Below, piece by piece: positions 39,098-48,369 of a stretch of DNA of 64,000 nucleotides (its first letter is position 1; every line of letters begins with the position of its first letter). This stretch comes from Oerskovia merdavium. GTDB lineage: Bacteria > Actinomycetota > Actinomycetes > Actinomycetales > Cellulomonadaceae. Both the position numbers and the translations under genes were made by a program. The notes beneath the pieces are model-generated. The model was not told the DNA's origin. It saw only the letters and a list, made by a program, of their open reading frames with translations, and searched no databases. The stretch spans positions 28,017 to 92,016 of the forward strand of contig NZ_JACSQF010000005.1 in the NCBI RefSeq assembly GCF_014836755.1, in the 5' to 3' direction.

Positions 39098-40050
39098 CGG
39101 CGTCGGGCCCCGTGACCTCGCTCGACGACGGGCTCGGACGCGACCTCGCCGCGCTCGCGGCGCTCGTCCCCCGCACGCCCGACGGCGGCGCGCCGGCGGG
39201 CGGCCCCCTGCTCGTGGCGAGCGACTTCGACGGGGTGCTCGCCCCCCTGGGCGACGACCCTCTCGCGTCGCGCCCCACCGCGGCCGCGGCCGCGGCGCTC
39301 GCGCGGCTCGCGGCGCTCGGCCCGGACCGCGTGCGGGTCGCGCTCGTGTCGGGTCGACGGATCGAGGACCTCGCGCGCCTGGCCTCGCCGCCCGTGGGGG
39401 CGCTGCTCGTCGGGAGCCACGGCGCCGAGACGGGCGAGGTCCTCGCTCCTGCCCCCGAGGGCGGTCCGGCCGGTGGTCCTGGTGCTGCCGGCGATGCCGG
39501 CGGGGAGGACCGCACCGGCGTCGCGCCCGGCGCGCGGAGCCAGGTCCGCGCGGACGGGACCACGGCCCGCGTCCGCCTCGTGCCCGTCGCGCTCGACGAC
39601 GCCCAGACGGCCCTCCTGGCCCACGTCACGCAGGGCCTCGAGGAGATCGCGGACCCCGTCGAGGGAGCGTGGGTCGAGCACAAGCCCTCGGCGGCCGTGC
39701 TGCACACCCGCCTGTCTCCCCACCCCGCGGCCGACAAGGCCTCGGCCGCCGCGGCTCGGCTCGGCGACGAGCTGGGCGCGCACGCCATGACGGGGAAGAA
39801 CGTCGTGGAGATCGCGGTCACGAGCACCTCGAAGGGCATCGCGCTCGACGCGCTGCGCACGAGGCTGGGGTCGCCGGCGGTGCTCTACCTGGGCGACGAC
39901 GTGACCGACGAGAGGGCGTTCGCCGTGCTCGGCGCGGCCGACCTCGGGATCAAGGTCGGCCCGGGCGAGACGCTCGCACGCCGACGCGTCGCCGACCCCG
40001 CCGAGGCAGCCCGGGCCCTCACGGCGCTCGCCGACCTGCTGGGCGCCTGA
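39094..40050 (+). CDS. otsB: Trehalose-6-phosphate phosphatase (HAD)
   Basis: A 318-residue HAD-superfamily phosphatase that converts trehalose 6-phosphate to trehalose. HAD motif I is LLVASDFDGVLAPL (nucleophile Asp), motif II lies in VRVALVSGRRIEDL, and motifs III/IV are near KGIALDALRTRLG and LYLGDDVTDERAF. The N-terminal ~60 residues are an extra, probably disordered segment. The GTG overlaps the otsA stop (GTGA), so the two are translationally coupled. Confidence 0.95.
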   Translation: MTASGPVTSLDDGLGRDLAALAALVPRTPDGGAPAGGPLLVASDFDGVLAPLGDDPLASRPTAAAAAALARLAALGPDRVRVALVSGRRIEDLARLASPPVGALLVGSHGAETGEVLAPAPEGGPAGGPGAAGDAGGEDRTGVAPGARSQVRADGTTARVRLVPVALDDAQTALLAHVTQGLEEIADPVEGAWVEHKPSAAVLHTRLSPHPAADKASAAAARLGDELGAHAMTGKNVVEIAVTSTSKGIALDALRTRLGSPAVLYLGDDVTDERAFAVLGAADLGIKVGPGETLARRRVADPAEAARALTALADLLGA

Positions 40051-40103
40051 GGACCGTTACCCGGACGTGACCGGGGTGTGACGGAGAACTCAGCGGGCAG
40101 GGG

Positions 40104-40195
40104 TAGGATGCCGAGCAACGATGACGTCGGACCCCCAGGTCCCCGGGCGACCGGAAACCCTGGAGGTTCGACTTCTTCTGTGTCACAGCAGACAC
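40104..40195 (+). promoter_or_regulatory. msiK promoter and long leader with inverted repeat
   Basis: TAGGAT (40104-40109) is a -10 candidate, giving a leader of about 155 bases before the ATG at 40274. GTGTC-N6-GACAC (40180-40195) in the leader is an inverted repeat that could bind a regulator or fold. No known riboswitch was recognised. Confidence 0.4.
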
Positions 40196-40273
40196 GCACC
40201 ACGTGAAAGCGCGGCACGTCACTACACAACGGATCGTCCGGCACGTACCTGCCGGTGGAGGGATGTACCCATC

Positions 40274-41395
40274 ATGGCTACGGTCACTTTCGACCACGCA
40301 ACGCGGCTCTACCCGGGGACCGAGCGCCCCGCGGTGGACCAGCTCAACCTGCACATCGAGGACGGCGAGTTCCTCGTCCTCGTCGGCCCCTCGGGTTGTG
40401 GCAAGTCGACCTCGCTCCGCATGCTCGCGGGCCTCGAGGACGTCAACGGCGGGCACATCTTCATCGGTGACCGCGACGTCACCGACGTGCAGCCCAAGGA
40501 CCGCGACATCGCGATGGTGTTCCAGAACTACGCGCTGTACCCGCACATGTCCGTCGCGGACAACATGGGCTTCGCGCTGAAGATCGCCGGCACGCCCAAG
40601 GCGGACATCCGCCAGCGCGTCGAGGAGGCTGCGAAGATCCTCGACCTGTCCGAGTACCTGGACCGCAAGCCCAAGGCCCTCTCGGGTGGTCAGCGCCAGC
40701 GTGTGGCCATGGGCCGCGCGATCGTCCGCCAGCCGCAGGTCTTCCTCATGGACGAGCCGCTGTCGAACCTCGACGCCAAGCTCCGTGTCCAGACCCGTAC
40801 GCAGATCGCGTCGCTCCAGCGCCGTCTCGGCGTCACGACCGTCTACGTCACGCACGACCAGACCGAGGCCCTCACCATGGGTGACCGCATCGCGGTCCTC
40901 AAGGACGGCCTCCTGCAGCAGGTCGGCACGCCGCGCGACATGTACGACACCCCGGCCAACGTCTTCGTCGCCGGCTTCATCGGTTCGCCGGCCATGAACC
41001 TCGCGACCTTCACCGTGAACAACGGTGCTGCCGAGGTCGGCGCGGCGCGCATCCCGCTCGACCGCGAGGTCGTCGCCAAGATCACCGAGGCGGACAAGGG
41101 CAAGGTCACGGTCGGCTTCCGCCCCGAGTCCCTCGAGGTCACCACGCAGGCGAACGAGAACGCGTTCGCCGTCGAGGTCAACATCGTCGAGGAGCTCGGC
41201 TCCGACGCGTTCGTCTACGGCACCCTCAAGGGTGACCTGGCCAGCGCCGACGTCCACTCGGGTGCTGGTGACAACCAGATCATCGTCCGCGTCGACCCGC
41301 GCAACGTGCCCGCCAAGGGCGAGCGCATCCACGTGGCGATCCGCCCGGGCAACACGCACATCTTCTCGACCGCGACGGGCCTGCGTCTCAGCTGA
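40274..41395 (+). CDS. msiK: MsiK-type multiple-sugar ABC transporter ATPase
   Basis: A 373-residue CUT1-type ATPase (UgpC/MalK/MsiK family). Walker [11 protein letters not shown]-loop MVFQNYALYPHM, signature LSGGQRQRVAMGRAI and Walker B VFLMDEPLSNLDAKL are intact; the C-terminal TOBE/OB regulatory domain (about 240-373) includes GFRPESLEV and HVAIRPGNTHIF. In actinobacteria one such ATPase serves many sugar importers. No permease or binding protein lies next to it, which fits that role; the CUT1 genes at 52.7-56.0 kb lack their own ATPase. Confidence 0.92.
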   Translation: MATVTFDHATRLYPGTERPAVDQLNLHIEDGEFLVLVGPSGCGKSTSLRMLAGLEDVNGGHIFIGDRDVTDVQPKDRDIAMVFQNYALYPHMSVADNMGFALKIAGTPKADIRQRVEEAAKILDLSEYLDRKPKALSGGQRQRVAMGRAIVRQPQVFLMDEPLSNLDAKLRVQTRTQIASLQRRLGVTTVYVTHDQTEALTMGDRIAVLKDGLLQQVGTPRDMYDTPANVFVAGFIGSPAMNLATFTVNNGAAEVGAARIPLDREVVAKITEADKGKVTVGFRPESLEVTTQANENAFAVEVNIVEELGSDAFVYGTLKGDLASADVHSGAGDNQIIVRVDPRNVPAKGERIHVAIRPGNTHIFSTATGLRLS

Positions 41396-41407
41396 CCCAC
41401 AGCGACA

Positions 41408-41449
41408 CGGGGGCGGGCTCGGCTGTGTGCCGGGTCCGCCCCTTTCGCA
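41408..41449 (+). terminator. Terminator after msiK
   Basis: GGGGGCGGGCTCGGC pairs with GCCGGGTCCGCCCC (wobbles included) and is followed by TTTCG; it begins 13 bases after the stop. Confidence 0.65.
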
Positions 41450-41587
41450 TATCCTTCCCCGTGGCTGCGGAACGTCCGCAGTCGTGACCGACGTCGGGTG
41501 CGGACCCGCGGCGACCTGCCGCACGGCGCGCACCGCAGTCCGTCGAGCCACCCCGCGCGACCGGCCACCGCGGAGAAAGGACCTGTC

Positions 41588-42829
41588 ATGGTGCAGAACC
41601 TGCAGATCACCGCGTCAGCCCCCGACCCAGCCCTGCTCGACCTCCCCTGGGACATCCCGCTCGAGCAGTGGCCGGACGAGGTGCTCGCAGCCCTCCCCCG
41701 CGGTATCTCCCGCCACATCGTGCGCTTCGTGCGCATGTCCGGGCGCGTCATCGCGATCAAGGAGATCGGGGAGTCCGTCGCGTACCGCGAGTACGAGCTC
41801 CTGCGCCAGCTCAGCCGCATGGACGTGCCGAGCGTCGTGCCCGTGGGGGTCATCACGGGCCGCTCGGACGCGAACGGCGAGCGCCTCGAGGCCGTGCTCA
41901 TCACCGAGCACCTGCAGTTCTCGCTGCCCTACCGCGCGCTCTTCAGCCAGGCCCTCCAGCCGGACACCGCGACGCGGCTCATCGACGCCCTCGCCGTGCT
42001 GCTCGTGCGCCTGCACCTCATCGGCTTCTACTGGGGCGACGTGTCGCTGTCCAACACGCTCTTCCGACGCGACGCCGAGACCTTCGCGGCCTACCTCGTC
42101 GACGCGGAGACGGGTGACCTGCACCGCGAGCTGAGCCCGGGCCAGCGCAGCTACGACGTGGACCTCGCCCGGACCAACATCATCGGCGAGCTCATGGACC
42201 TCTCCGCGGGTGAGCTGCTCGACGAGGACATCGACGAGATCCTCGTGGGCGACGCGCTCGTCGCCCGGTACAACGAGCTCTGGGACGCCCTGACGAACGC
42301 CGAGTCGTTCGCGTCCGACGAGCGGTGGCGCGTCGCGGCCCGCATCGAACGCCTCAACAACCTGGGGTTCGACGTCGGCGAGCTCGACATCACGACCGAC
42401 ATCGACGGGACCACGGTCCAGATCCAGCCCAAGGTCGTCGACGCCGGGCACCACTCGCGCCGCCTCATCCGGCTCACGGGGCTCGACGTCCAGGAGAACC
42501 AGGCGCGCCGGCTCCTCAACGACCTCGACTCCTACCGGGCGGCGGCCGAGCGGCAGAACGACGACGAGGAGTTCGTCGCGCACGACTGGCTCAGCGGCGT
42601 GTTCGAGCCCACGATCCAGGCCGTGCCGCGCGACCTGCGGCGCAAGCTGCAGCCTGCGCAGCTCTTCCACGAGATCCTCGACCACCGCTGGTTCATCTCC
42701 GAGAAGGCCGGGCGTGACATCCCCATGCCCGAGGCCACGGCGTCGTACGTGGAGAACGTGCTGCGGCACCGGCCCGACGAGAAGGCGATCCTGGGCCTGG
42801 CGCCGGGCGAGGTCGACCAGCAGGAGTGA
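41588..42829 (+). CDS. DUF4032 family protein with kinase-like N-terminus
   Basis: A 413-residue soluble protein. The N-terminal half resembles an LPS-kinase/aminoglycoside-kinase-like fold: VIAIKEIGESVAYREYELLRQL (Lys and Glu positions), VLLVRLHLIGFYWGDVSLSNTLF (a catalytic-loop-like WGDxxxxN) and YLVDAETG (a DFG-like Asp). The C-terminal half (ERLNNLGFDVGELDI, GHHSRRLIRLTGLDVQENQARRLLNDL, DHRWFISEKAGRDI) is the DUF4032 domain of actinobacteria. Function is unknown; a phosphotransferase role is only suggested. ATG with GAAAGGACCTGTC upstream. Confidence 0.85.
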   Translation: MVQNLQITASAPDPALLDLPWDIPLEQWPDEVLAALPRGISRHIVRFVRMSGRVIAIKEIGESVAYREYELLRQLSRMDVPSVVPVGVITGRSDANGERLEAVLITEHLQFSLPYRALFSQALQPDTATRLIDALAVLLVRLHLIGFYWGDVSLSNTLFRRDAETFAAYLVDAETGDLHRELSPGQRSYDVDLARTNIIGELMDLSAGELLDEDIDEILVGDALVARYNELWDALTNAESFASDERWRVAARIERLNNLGFDVGELDITTDIDGTTVQIQPKVVDAGHHSRRLIRLTGLDVQENQARRLLNDLDSYRAAAERQNDDEEFVAHDWLSGVFEPTIQAVPRDLRRKLQPAQLFHEILDHRWFISEKAGRDIPMPEATASYVENVLRHRPDEKAILGLAPGEVDQQE

Positions 42830-42883
42830 GGTTCCCTGGGTAGGGACCGGCGCGCCGGGCTCCGGGGTCCAGGGCCGCGACGG

Positions 42884-43594
42884 TCAGGACCCCGACGGCA
42901 AGGGGCGGGCTGCTCGTGCTGCCCCGACGTCCTGGCGCCGGTAGCGCTCGCCCACGAGGGCTGCACCGAGCGCGATGACCCCCGGCACCACGAGGGCCAC
43001 CTCGAGCCCTGCGCGCAGCACGAGCGCCCCGGTCGCGGCCCCCGCGCCGAGCGCCAGGACGGCCGAGACGCGCCGGACCCACGCCTCGCGGCCGTGGCTG
43101 TCCTGGAAGTAGTCGGCGGCCAGCCCCGTCAGGGTCGAGGTGACCACGGTCGTCGTGAGGTCCTTGACGGACAGGTGCCGCGCCGTCGCGGCCTGCACCC
43201 CCATCGACACGCCGAGCACCGCCACGACCAGGAGCAGGCGCCACCCCCGGGGTTCGCCCACCACGTACACCACGACCGAGGCGGCGAGCACCCCCACGCC
43301 GACGCCCGCGAACAACCCGGTGGTCGTCCGGTGCCAGCCGGCCGGATGGTTGCGGAACGCGTAGCCGGCGACCGCAGCCCCCGCGACGTAGGCCAGGAGC
43401 GCGACGAGCGGGCCGGCGGTGGGGACGTCCTGCCCGCCGGCCAGCCCCATCCCGAGGATGAGCACGTTGCCGGTCATGTTGGCCGTGAAGACCTGGTCGA
43501 GCGCCAGGTAGCAGATGCCGTCGATGATGCCCGTCGAGAACGTCAGGACGAGGAGCAGCACCCGGTAGTGCCGATGCACGGGGCGAGGGTCCAT
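42884..43594 (-). CDS. DUF1275 (YoaK-like) membrane protein
   Basis: A 236-residue integral membrane protein with about six helices. The family signature is at the N-terminus: LLVLTFSTGIIDGICYLALDQVFTANMTGNVLILGMGL, and the second half has MGVQAATARHLSVKDLTTTVVTSTLTGL, both conserved in DUF1275. Transport or other function is unknown. It is convergent with the DUF4032 gene. Confidence 0.88.
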   Translation of the reverse strand: MDPRPVHRHYRVLLLVLTFSTGIIDGICYLALDQVFTANMTGNVLILGMGLAGGQDVPTAGPLVALLAYVAGAAVAGYAFRNHPAGWHRTTTGLFAGVGVGVLAASVVVYVVGEPRGWRLLLVVAVLGVSMGVQAATARHLSVKDLTTTVVTSTLTGLAADYFQDSHGREAWVRRVSAVLALGAGAATGALVLRAGLEVALVVPGVIALGAALVGERYRRQDVGAARAARPLPSGS

Positions 43595-43705
43595 GTCGCG
43601 AGCATGCCCCGGGAGTCCACGGGGCGCACCCGCGGAGCCCGGACCCGCGCCGCGCTTCGGGGCCCAGGCCCGGCGTCCTGAGCCCCCAAGAGCCCCGGAA
43701 GCGCG

Positions 43706-43751
43706 CAGGGCGCCCCGCGCGCCGCCTGGTGGCGGTCTGCGGGGCGCCCTG
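43706..43751 (-). terminator. Terminator after rlmB
   Basis: CAGGGCGCCCCGC (43706-43718) and GCGGGGCGCCCTG (43739-43751) form a perfect 13-bp stem 21 bases downstream of the rlmB stop. Confidence 0.75.
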
Positions 43752-43771
43752 GGGCGGCGTGGTGCGGAGGC

Positions 43772-44794
43772 TCAGTCCTCGGCGGCGCGCAGGCGCGCGA
43801 CCTCGTAGAGCGAGATGCCGGCCGCGACGCCCGCGTTGAGCGACTCGACGTCCGAGAGGATCGGGATCGAGGCGACGACGTCGCACGTCTCGCGCACGAG
43901 GCGTGAGAGGCCCTTGCCCTCGGAGCCGACGACGAGCACGAGCGGGTCCTTGCCGAACGCGAGCTCGCCCACGGCGACCGGGCCGCCGCCGTCGAGCCCG
44001 ACGATGAAGCAGCCTGCGGCCTTGTACTCGGTGAGCGTGCGCACGAGGTTGGTCGCACGGGCCACGGGCACGCGCGCCGCGGCACCGGCGGACACCTTCC
44101 AGGCCGAGGCCGTGACGCCGGCCGCCCGGCGCTCGGGCACCAGGACGCCGTGCGCACCGAACGCGCCCGCGGACCGCAGGACGGCGCCGAGGTTGCGCGG
44201 GTCGGTCACGCCGTCGAGCGCGACGATGAGCGGCGGCTCGCCCGCCTCGTGCGCACGGTCGAGGAGGTCCTCGGGGTCGGCGTAGTCGTAGGGCGGGACC
44301 TGGATCGCGACGCCCTGGTGGACCGAGCCGTCGGTCATGCGGTCGAGCTCGGCCTTGGTGACCTCGAGGAGGTTGTACCCGCGCCCGGAGGCGATGTTCA
44401 GGATCTCCTTGGTGCGGTCGTCGGCCTCGAGGCGCGTCGCGATGTAGACCGCGGAGACCGGGATGTAGGCACGCAGGGCCTCGAGCACCGCGTTCCGGCC
44501 GTTGACGACCTCGTTGGCGCTGCTCGAACGGGTCGTGCGCGAGGGCGTGCGACCGCTCGGACGCCCGCCACGGGCTGCGCTCTTGGCGTCGTGCGCGCGA
44601 GGCCCCGTCGAGGTGGCCTGGCGGCGCTCGGCAGCGACCTTGGCCTTGTGCGCCTTGTGGTAGGTGCGGTCCTCGGCCTTGGGCGTCGGGCCGCGACCCT
44701 CGAGCGAGCGACGGTTCTTGCCGCCCGTGCCGGCGACGGCGCCCTTCTTGTTGCTGCTGCGGGTCGCGCCGCGTCGTTGTGAGTTTCCAGCCAT
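43772..44794 (-). CDS. rlmB: 23S rRNA (guanosine-2'-O-)-methyltransferase RlmB (TrmH/SpoU family)
   Basis: A 340-residue SPOUT methyltransferase expected to methylate G2251 (E. coli numbering) of 23S rRNA. An Arg/Lys-rich disordered N-terminus of about 95 residues is followed by the substrate-binding domain (VVNGRNAVLEALRAYIPV) and the knotted SAM domain with motifs LDGVTDPRNLGAVLRSAGAFG, LVVGSEGKGLSRLVRETCD and IPILSDVESLNAGVAAGISLYEVAR. It lies 97 bases after cysS on the same strand, the usual actinobacterial order. Confidence 0.93.
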   Translation of the reverse strand: MAGNSQRRGATRSSNKKGAVAGTGGKNRRSLEGRGPTPKAEDRTYHKAHKAKVAAERRQATSTGPRAHDAKSAARGGRPSGRTPSRTTRSSSANEVVNGRNAVLEALRAYIPVSAVYIATRLEADDRTKEILNIASGRGYNLLEVTKAELDRMTDGSVHQGVAIQVPPYDYADPEDLLDRAHEAGEPPLIVALDGVTDPRNLGAVLRSAGAFGAHGVLVPERRAAGVTASAWKVSAGAAARVPVARATNLVRTLTEYKAAGCFIVGLDGGGPVAVGELAFGKDPLVLVVGSEGKGLSRLVRETCDVVASIPILSDVESLNAGVAAGISLYEVARLRAAED

Positions 44795-44891
44795 GGGTCT
44801 GCCCCGTCGGTCGATGTGAGTGAGTGAAGTTGTCGGTGGCGGACCCTGCGCCCCGGTGGGCGCCGTCCGGCCGTCGGGCCAGGGCCCCTGG

Positions 44892-46331
44892 TCAGGTGCC
44901 CTGGCGTGCAGCGAGGGACCAGCGGGCCCCGTCGCTGGAGTCCTCCACGACGACCCCGGCGGCCGCGAGGCGGTCCCGGATCGCGTCGGAGGTGGCGAAG
45001 TCGCGTGCCGCCCGTGCCTGGGCGCGGGCGTCGAGCTCGGCGGTCACGACCGCGTCGAGCGCGTGCCGATACCGGGTGTCCCCGGCGTCGGCCCACTGCT
45101 CGCCCGCGGGGTCCAGCCCCAGCACGTCGAGCATCGCGCGGAGCGAGACGAGGTGGTGACGGGCGACCGCGTCGGCGGCCGGCGAGCGGTCCGCGAGCGC
45201 GGAGTTGCCCGCCCGCAGGTGCTCGTGGACCACGGCGAGCGCGGCCGGCACGTTGAGGTCGTCGTCCATGGCCGTCACGAACGCGGTCGGGAGCTCGGCC
45301 TCGCGCACGTCGGCGACGTCCACCTCGCCCACGCGCTCGCTCGCACGCTGGACGAACCCGCTGAGCCGCTCCCACGTGGCCTCGGCCTCGGTCACGGTGT
45401 CCTGGGTCCACTCGAGCATCGAGCGGTACTGGACCGCGGCGAGCGCGTAGCGCAGCACGGCCGGGCTGGTCGTGGAGAGCACCTCGCGGACGAGCAGCCC
45501 GTTGCCGAGCGACTTGCTCATCTTGGCGCCGCCCTGGGTGACCCAGGCCGAGTGCAGCCAGTACTGGGCGAACCCGTCGCCGGCCGCGCGGGACTGCGCC
45601 TGCTCGTTCTCGTGGTGCGGGAACCGTAGGTCCAGGCCGCCGCCGTGGATGTCGAACGTGCTCCCCAGGTACCGGTGGGCCATGGCCGAGCACTCGAGGT
45701 GCCAGCCGGGCCGTCCGCGCCCGAACGGGGTGTCCCACGAGGCCGTGGCGGGTTCGCCGGGCTTGGGGGCCTTCCAGAGCGCGAAGTCGCGGGGGTCGCG
45801 CTTGAGGGAGTCCTCGGCCGGGTCCGCAGGGGCGGGGGCGAGGTCCTCGAGGCGCTGGTTGGTGAGCGAGCCGTAGTCCGCCCAGGAGCGGACGTCGAAC
45901 CACACGTCGCCGGGGCCGGTCGTGTAGGCGTGCCCCGAGTCGACGAGGCGCTGCATGAGCTCGACCATGTCCGGGACGTGCCCCGTGGCGCGGGGCTCGT
46001 AGGTGGGCGGGGTCACGCCCAGCGCGTCGTAGGCCGCGGTGAAGGCGCGCTCGTTGATCGCGGCCCACGCCCACCAGGGCTCGCCCGCGTCGACGGACTT
46101 GGCGAGGATCTTGTCGTCGATGTCCGTGACGTTGCGGATGAGGGTCACGCGCGAGCCCGTGCGGCGCAGCCAGCGCACCAGGACGTCGAACGCGACGGCC
46201 GAGCGCATGTGCCCGATGTGCGGCGCCGACTGGACCGTCGCCCCACACAGGTAGATGCCGACCTCACCCTGGTTCTGGGGGATGAAGTCGCGCACGTCCC
46301 GCGTCGCGGTGTCGAACAGTCGAAGGCTCAC
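44892..46331 (-). CDS. cysS: Cysteinyl-tRNA synthetase
   Basis: A 479-residue class I aminoacyl-tRNA synthetase. HIGH motif in [24 protein letters not shown] in [13 protein letters not shown], zinc ligands at [14 protein letters not shown] and FPHHENE, and the C-terminal DALR-like domain with [21 protein letters not shown]. The GTG at 46331 ([12 protein letters not shown]) is the canonical start. TAACCT 7 bases upstream and no ribosome site suggest a leaderless transcript. It is the first gene of a cysS-rlmB unit. Confidence 0.94.
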   Translation of the reverse strand: MSLRLFDTATRDVRDFIPQNQGEVGIYLCGATVQSAPHIGHMRSAVAFDVLVRWLRRTGSRVTLIRNVTDIDDKILAKSVDAGEPWWAWAAINERAFTAAYDALGVTPPTYEPRATGHVPDMVELMQRLVDSGHAYTTGPGDVWFDVRSWADYGSLTNQRLEDLAPAPADPAEDSLKRDPRDFALWKAPKPGEPATASWDTPFGRGRPGWHLECSAMAHRYLGSTFDIHGGGLDLRFPHHENEQAQSRAAGDGFAQYWLHSAWVTQGGAKMSKSLGNGLLVREVLSTTSPAVLRYALAAVQYRSMLEWTQDTVTEAEATWERLSGFVQRASERVGEVDVADVREAELPTAFVTAMDDDLNVPAALAVVHEHLRAGNSALADRSPAADAVARHHLVSLRAMLDVLGLDPAGEQWADAGDTRYRHALDAVVTAELDARAQARAARDFATSDAIRDRLAAAGVVVEDSSDGARWSLAARQGT

Positions 46332-46338
46332 GCCCGCA

Positions 46339-46344
46339 AGGTTA
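46339..46344 (-). promoter_or_regulatory. -10 element, leaderless start of cysS
   Basis: TAACCT on the minus strand, 7 bases before the GTG at 46331. A CCCCGCCCC/GGGGCGGG hairpin lies about 35 bases further upstream. Confidence 0.45.
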
Positions 46345-46512
46345 CCGGGGTGCACCCCTCCCGGCAGAACCCGCCCCGTCGGGGGCGGGGTACCGGTGCG
46401 CGTCTTCACCCGCGCGGGCGGGTCTCTCGGGACGGTCGTCGCCCGGAGGTCGTCGTCCCGGGGGGCCGTCGTCGCGGCAGCCGCGGAACGGCGCAGCGGT
46501 ACGGGGCAGTGG

Positions 46513-46908
46513 TCAGTCGCGCCAGTGGACCTTGGTCGGGGTCACGCGCACGACCACGCGACGGTTGTCCGTGCCGTCGTCACCCGTGTAGCGCTCGGCA
46601 CCCGTGTACTTCTGGGCGAGCGCGTGGATGAGCGAGGCCGAGGGGTCCTCCTCGATCGCGGCCTCGCCGCGCACCTCGAGGTACTGGTACGGGGCGTCGC
46701 GCGGGTAGACGAGCACGCTCAGGCGGGGGTCGCGGCGCAGGTTGTCGGTCTTGCGGCGTCCGTGGATCGTCGAGAACACGACGTCCTCGCCGTCGCGCGC
46801 GATCCACACGACCGAGGTCTGCGGGCTGCCGTCCGCCTCGAGCGTGGCGACGGTGGCGAACTCGGGGGCGTCGAGGAGCGCCTTGGCGGCGTCGGGAAGG
46901 CTCGTCAT
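46513..46908 (-). CDS. PPOX-class (pyridoxamine 5'-phosphate oxidase fold) protein
   Basis: A 131-residue split-barrel flavin-binding protein, probably F420- or FMN-dependent. Conserved features: [50 protein letters not shown] and [13 protein letters not shown], as in the actinobacterial 'PPOX class F420-dependent' group. ATG at 46908 begins the fold normally. Physiological substrate unknown. It lies 84 bases after the PLP-enzyme gene on the same strand. Confidence 0.85.
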   Translation of the reverse strand: MTSLPDAAKALLDAPEFATVATLEADGSPQTSVVWIARDGEDVVFSTIHGRRKTDNLRRDPRLSVLVYPRDAPYQYLEVRGEAAIEEDPSASLIHALAQKYTGAERYTGDDGTDNRRVVVRVTPTKVHWRD

Positions 46909-46992
46909 GCCGTGCTCAATCGCGCGGCGCGCGCGTGTATTCCCGCAGGTCGCCACCTTCTCAGCAGGTGGGACGCGGGCCCGACGGCGGCG

Positions 46993-48333
46993 CTACCCGA
47001 AGTTCTTGCCCTCGCCCCGGTAGGTGGGGACCTCCTCGACGACCTGGTCGCCGCGCACGAGCTGCACGCGGTCGAAGCGCTCCATGAGCTCGCCCGCCTT
47101 GGCGTGCCGGAACCAGACGCGGTCGCCCACAGCGAGCTCACGCGCGTCGCGGTGCCCTCGGGCGACGTGCAGGGGGGTCTGGACCTCCCCGACGCCCTCG
47201 GACGACGTGAGCCGCCACCCGGGCTCGACGACGCGTGGCACGCGCGCGGCACCGGCAGGCCCCGAGGCCACGTACCCGCCCGCGAACGCGGTCGCGTAGC
47301 CGGGCGCGGGGACGCGCACGACGTCGAGCCCGAAGTACGCCGAGGGGTGCGGCACGAACGAGCGGTACCCGTCGAACAGGCCGGGCACGAACAGGCCCGA
47401 GCCGGACGTCACCTCGGTCACGACGGGGTCTGCGGCGGACGTCTCGAGCGAGCCGGTCCCCCCGGAGTTCACGAGCTCGAGCTCGTGCCCGACGGCGTCG
47501 CGCACGGCTGCGATGACCTCGCCCCGGCGTGTGGACAGGTCGGCGACCGAGGCCTTCTTGACGAGCCGCACCGCGGGGCTCGTGTCGGGCAGCCCCGCGA
47601 CCTGCGCCTCGTAGAACATCAGGCCGCGCACGCGCAGCCCGGGCAGGGTCGCGATCGCGCGCGCGAGCGCCGCGGCCTCCGCGGGGGTGTGGACGGGCGA
47701 GCGGCGGGTCCCGAGGTGGACCGTGAAGGGTCCGACCCCCAACCGCAGCGAGGCGTCGATGTCGAGGCACAGCAGGACGGGCGGGGTGTCCACCTCGCCC
47801 GCGTCACCGGCCGCGCGCTCCGCCGCGTCCGCTCCCCGGTGCCCCGCGAGCGCGGTCGCCACGAGCGCGACCTGCGCGACGTCGTCGACCATGAGGGTGA
47901 TCTCCCGCCGTGCGGCCGGGTCCGCGGCGAGCTCCCCGAGCGCCTGGCGGTCGACCGTCGGGTACGCGACCAGCACGTCGCGCGCGCCCTGCTCGACGAG
48001 CCAGAGCGCCTCGGCCAGCGAGTACGCCATGATCCCCGCGAAGCCGAGCCGGCCGGCGCGCTCGACGAGCGAGCGCACGCGAACCGACTTGGACGCGAGG
48101 CGCACGGGCACTCCCCCGGCCCGGGCCAGGAGCTCGCGCGCGTTGGCGTCGAACACGTCGAGGTCGACGACGGCGACCGGGCCCGGGACGCGCTCGGTCG
48201 CGGCCGACAGCCGCTCGCCCAGGGTGCGCGGCTCCGCGGACGGAGCGGATGGTCGGGACCTACCGGTCACACCGTCCCCGAGGGACCGGGCGGACGGGTC
48301 CTGCGTGCTGCTCTGCACGGGCGTCGACGTCAT
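46993..48333 (-). CDS. PLP-dependent alanine-racemase-fold protein (D-amino acid deaminase/aldolase group)
   Basis: A 446-residue protein with an alanine-racemase-like barrel. The PLP lysine is in VRLASKSVRVRSLVERA; VLLCLDIDASLRLG, VRGLMFYEAQVAGLPD and ELVNSGGTGSLETSAADP follow in order, and the metal/substrate C-terminal domain includes RDARELAVGDRVWFRHAKAGELMERFD. Such proteins are annotated 'amino acid deaminase/aldolase' and relate to D-threonine aldolase and D-serine dehydratase; which reaction occurs is not decided by sequence. It is divergent from a sugar-lactone oxidase. Confidence 0.8.
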   Translation of the reverse strand: MTSTPVQSSTQDPSARSLGDGVTGRSRPSAPSAEPRTLGERLSAATERVPGPVAVVDLDVFDANARELLARAGGVPVRLASKSVRVRSLVERAGRLGFAGIMAYSLAEALWLVEQGARDVLVAYPTVDRQALGELAADPAARREITLMVDDVAQVALVATALAGHRGADAAERAAGDAGEVDTPPVLLCLDIDASLRLGVGPFTVHLGTRRSPVHTPAEAAALARAIATLPGLRVRGLMFYEAQVAGLPDTSPAVRLVKKASVADLSTRRGEVIAAVRDAVGHELELVNSGGTGSLETSAADPVVTEVTSGSGLFVPGLFDGYRSFVPHPSAYFGLDVVRVPAPGYATAFAGGYVASGPAGAARVPRVVEPGWRLTSSEGVGEVQTPLHVARGHRDARELAVGDRVWFRHAKAGELMERFDRVQLVRGDQVVEEVPTYRGEGKNFG

Positions 48334-48356
48334 GGTAGGAAACCTACCCCTCGTGA

Positions 48357-48362
48357 GATAGT
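48357..48362 (+). promoter_or_regulatory. -10 element, leaderless start of the oxidase gene
   Basis: GATAGT lies 7 bases before the GTG at 48370, with no ribosome-binding site. Confidence 0.4.
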
Positions 48363-48369
48363 GCCGGGT

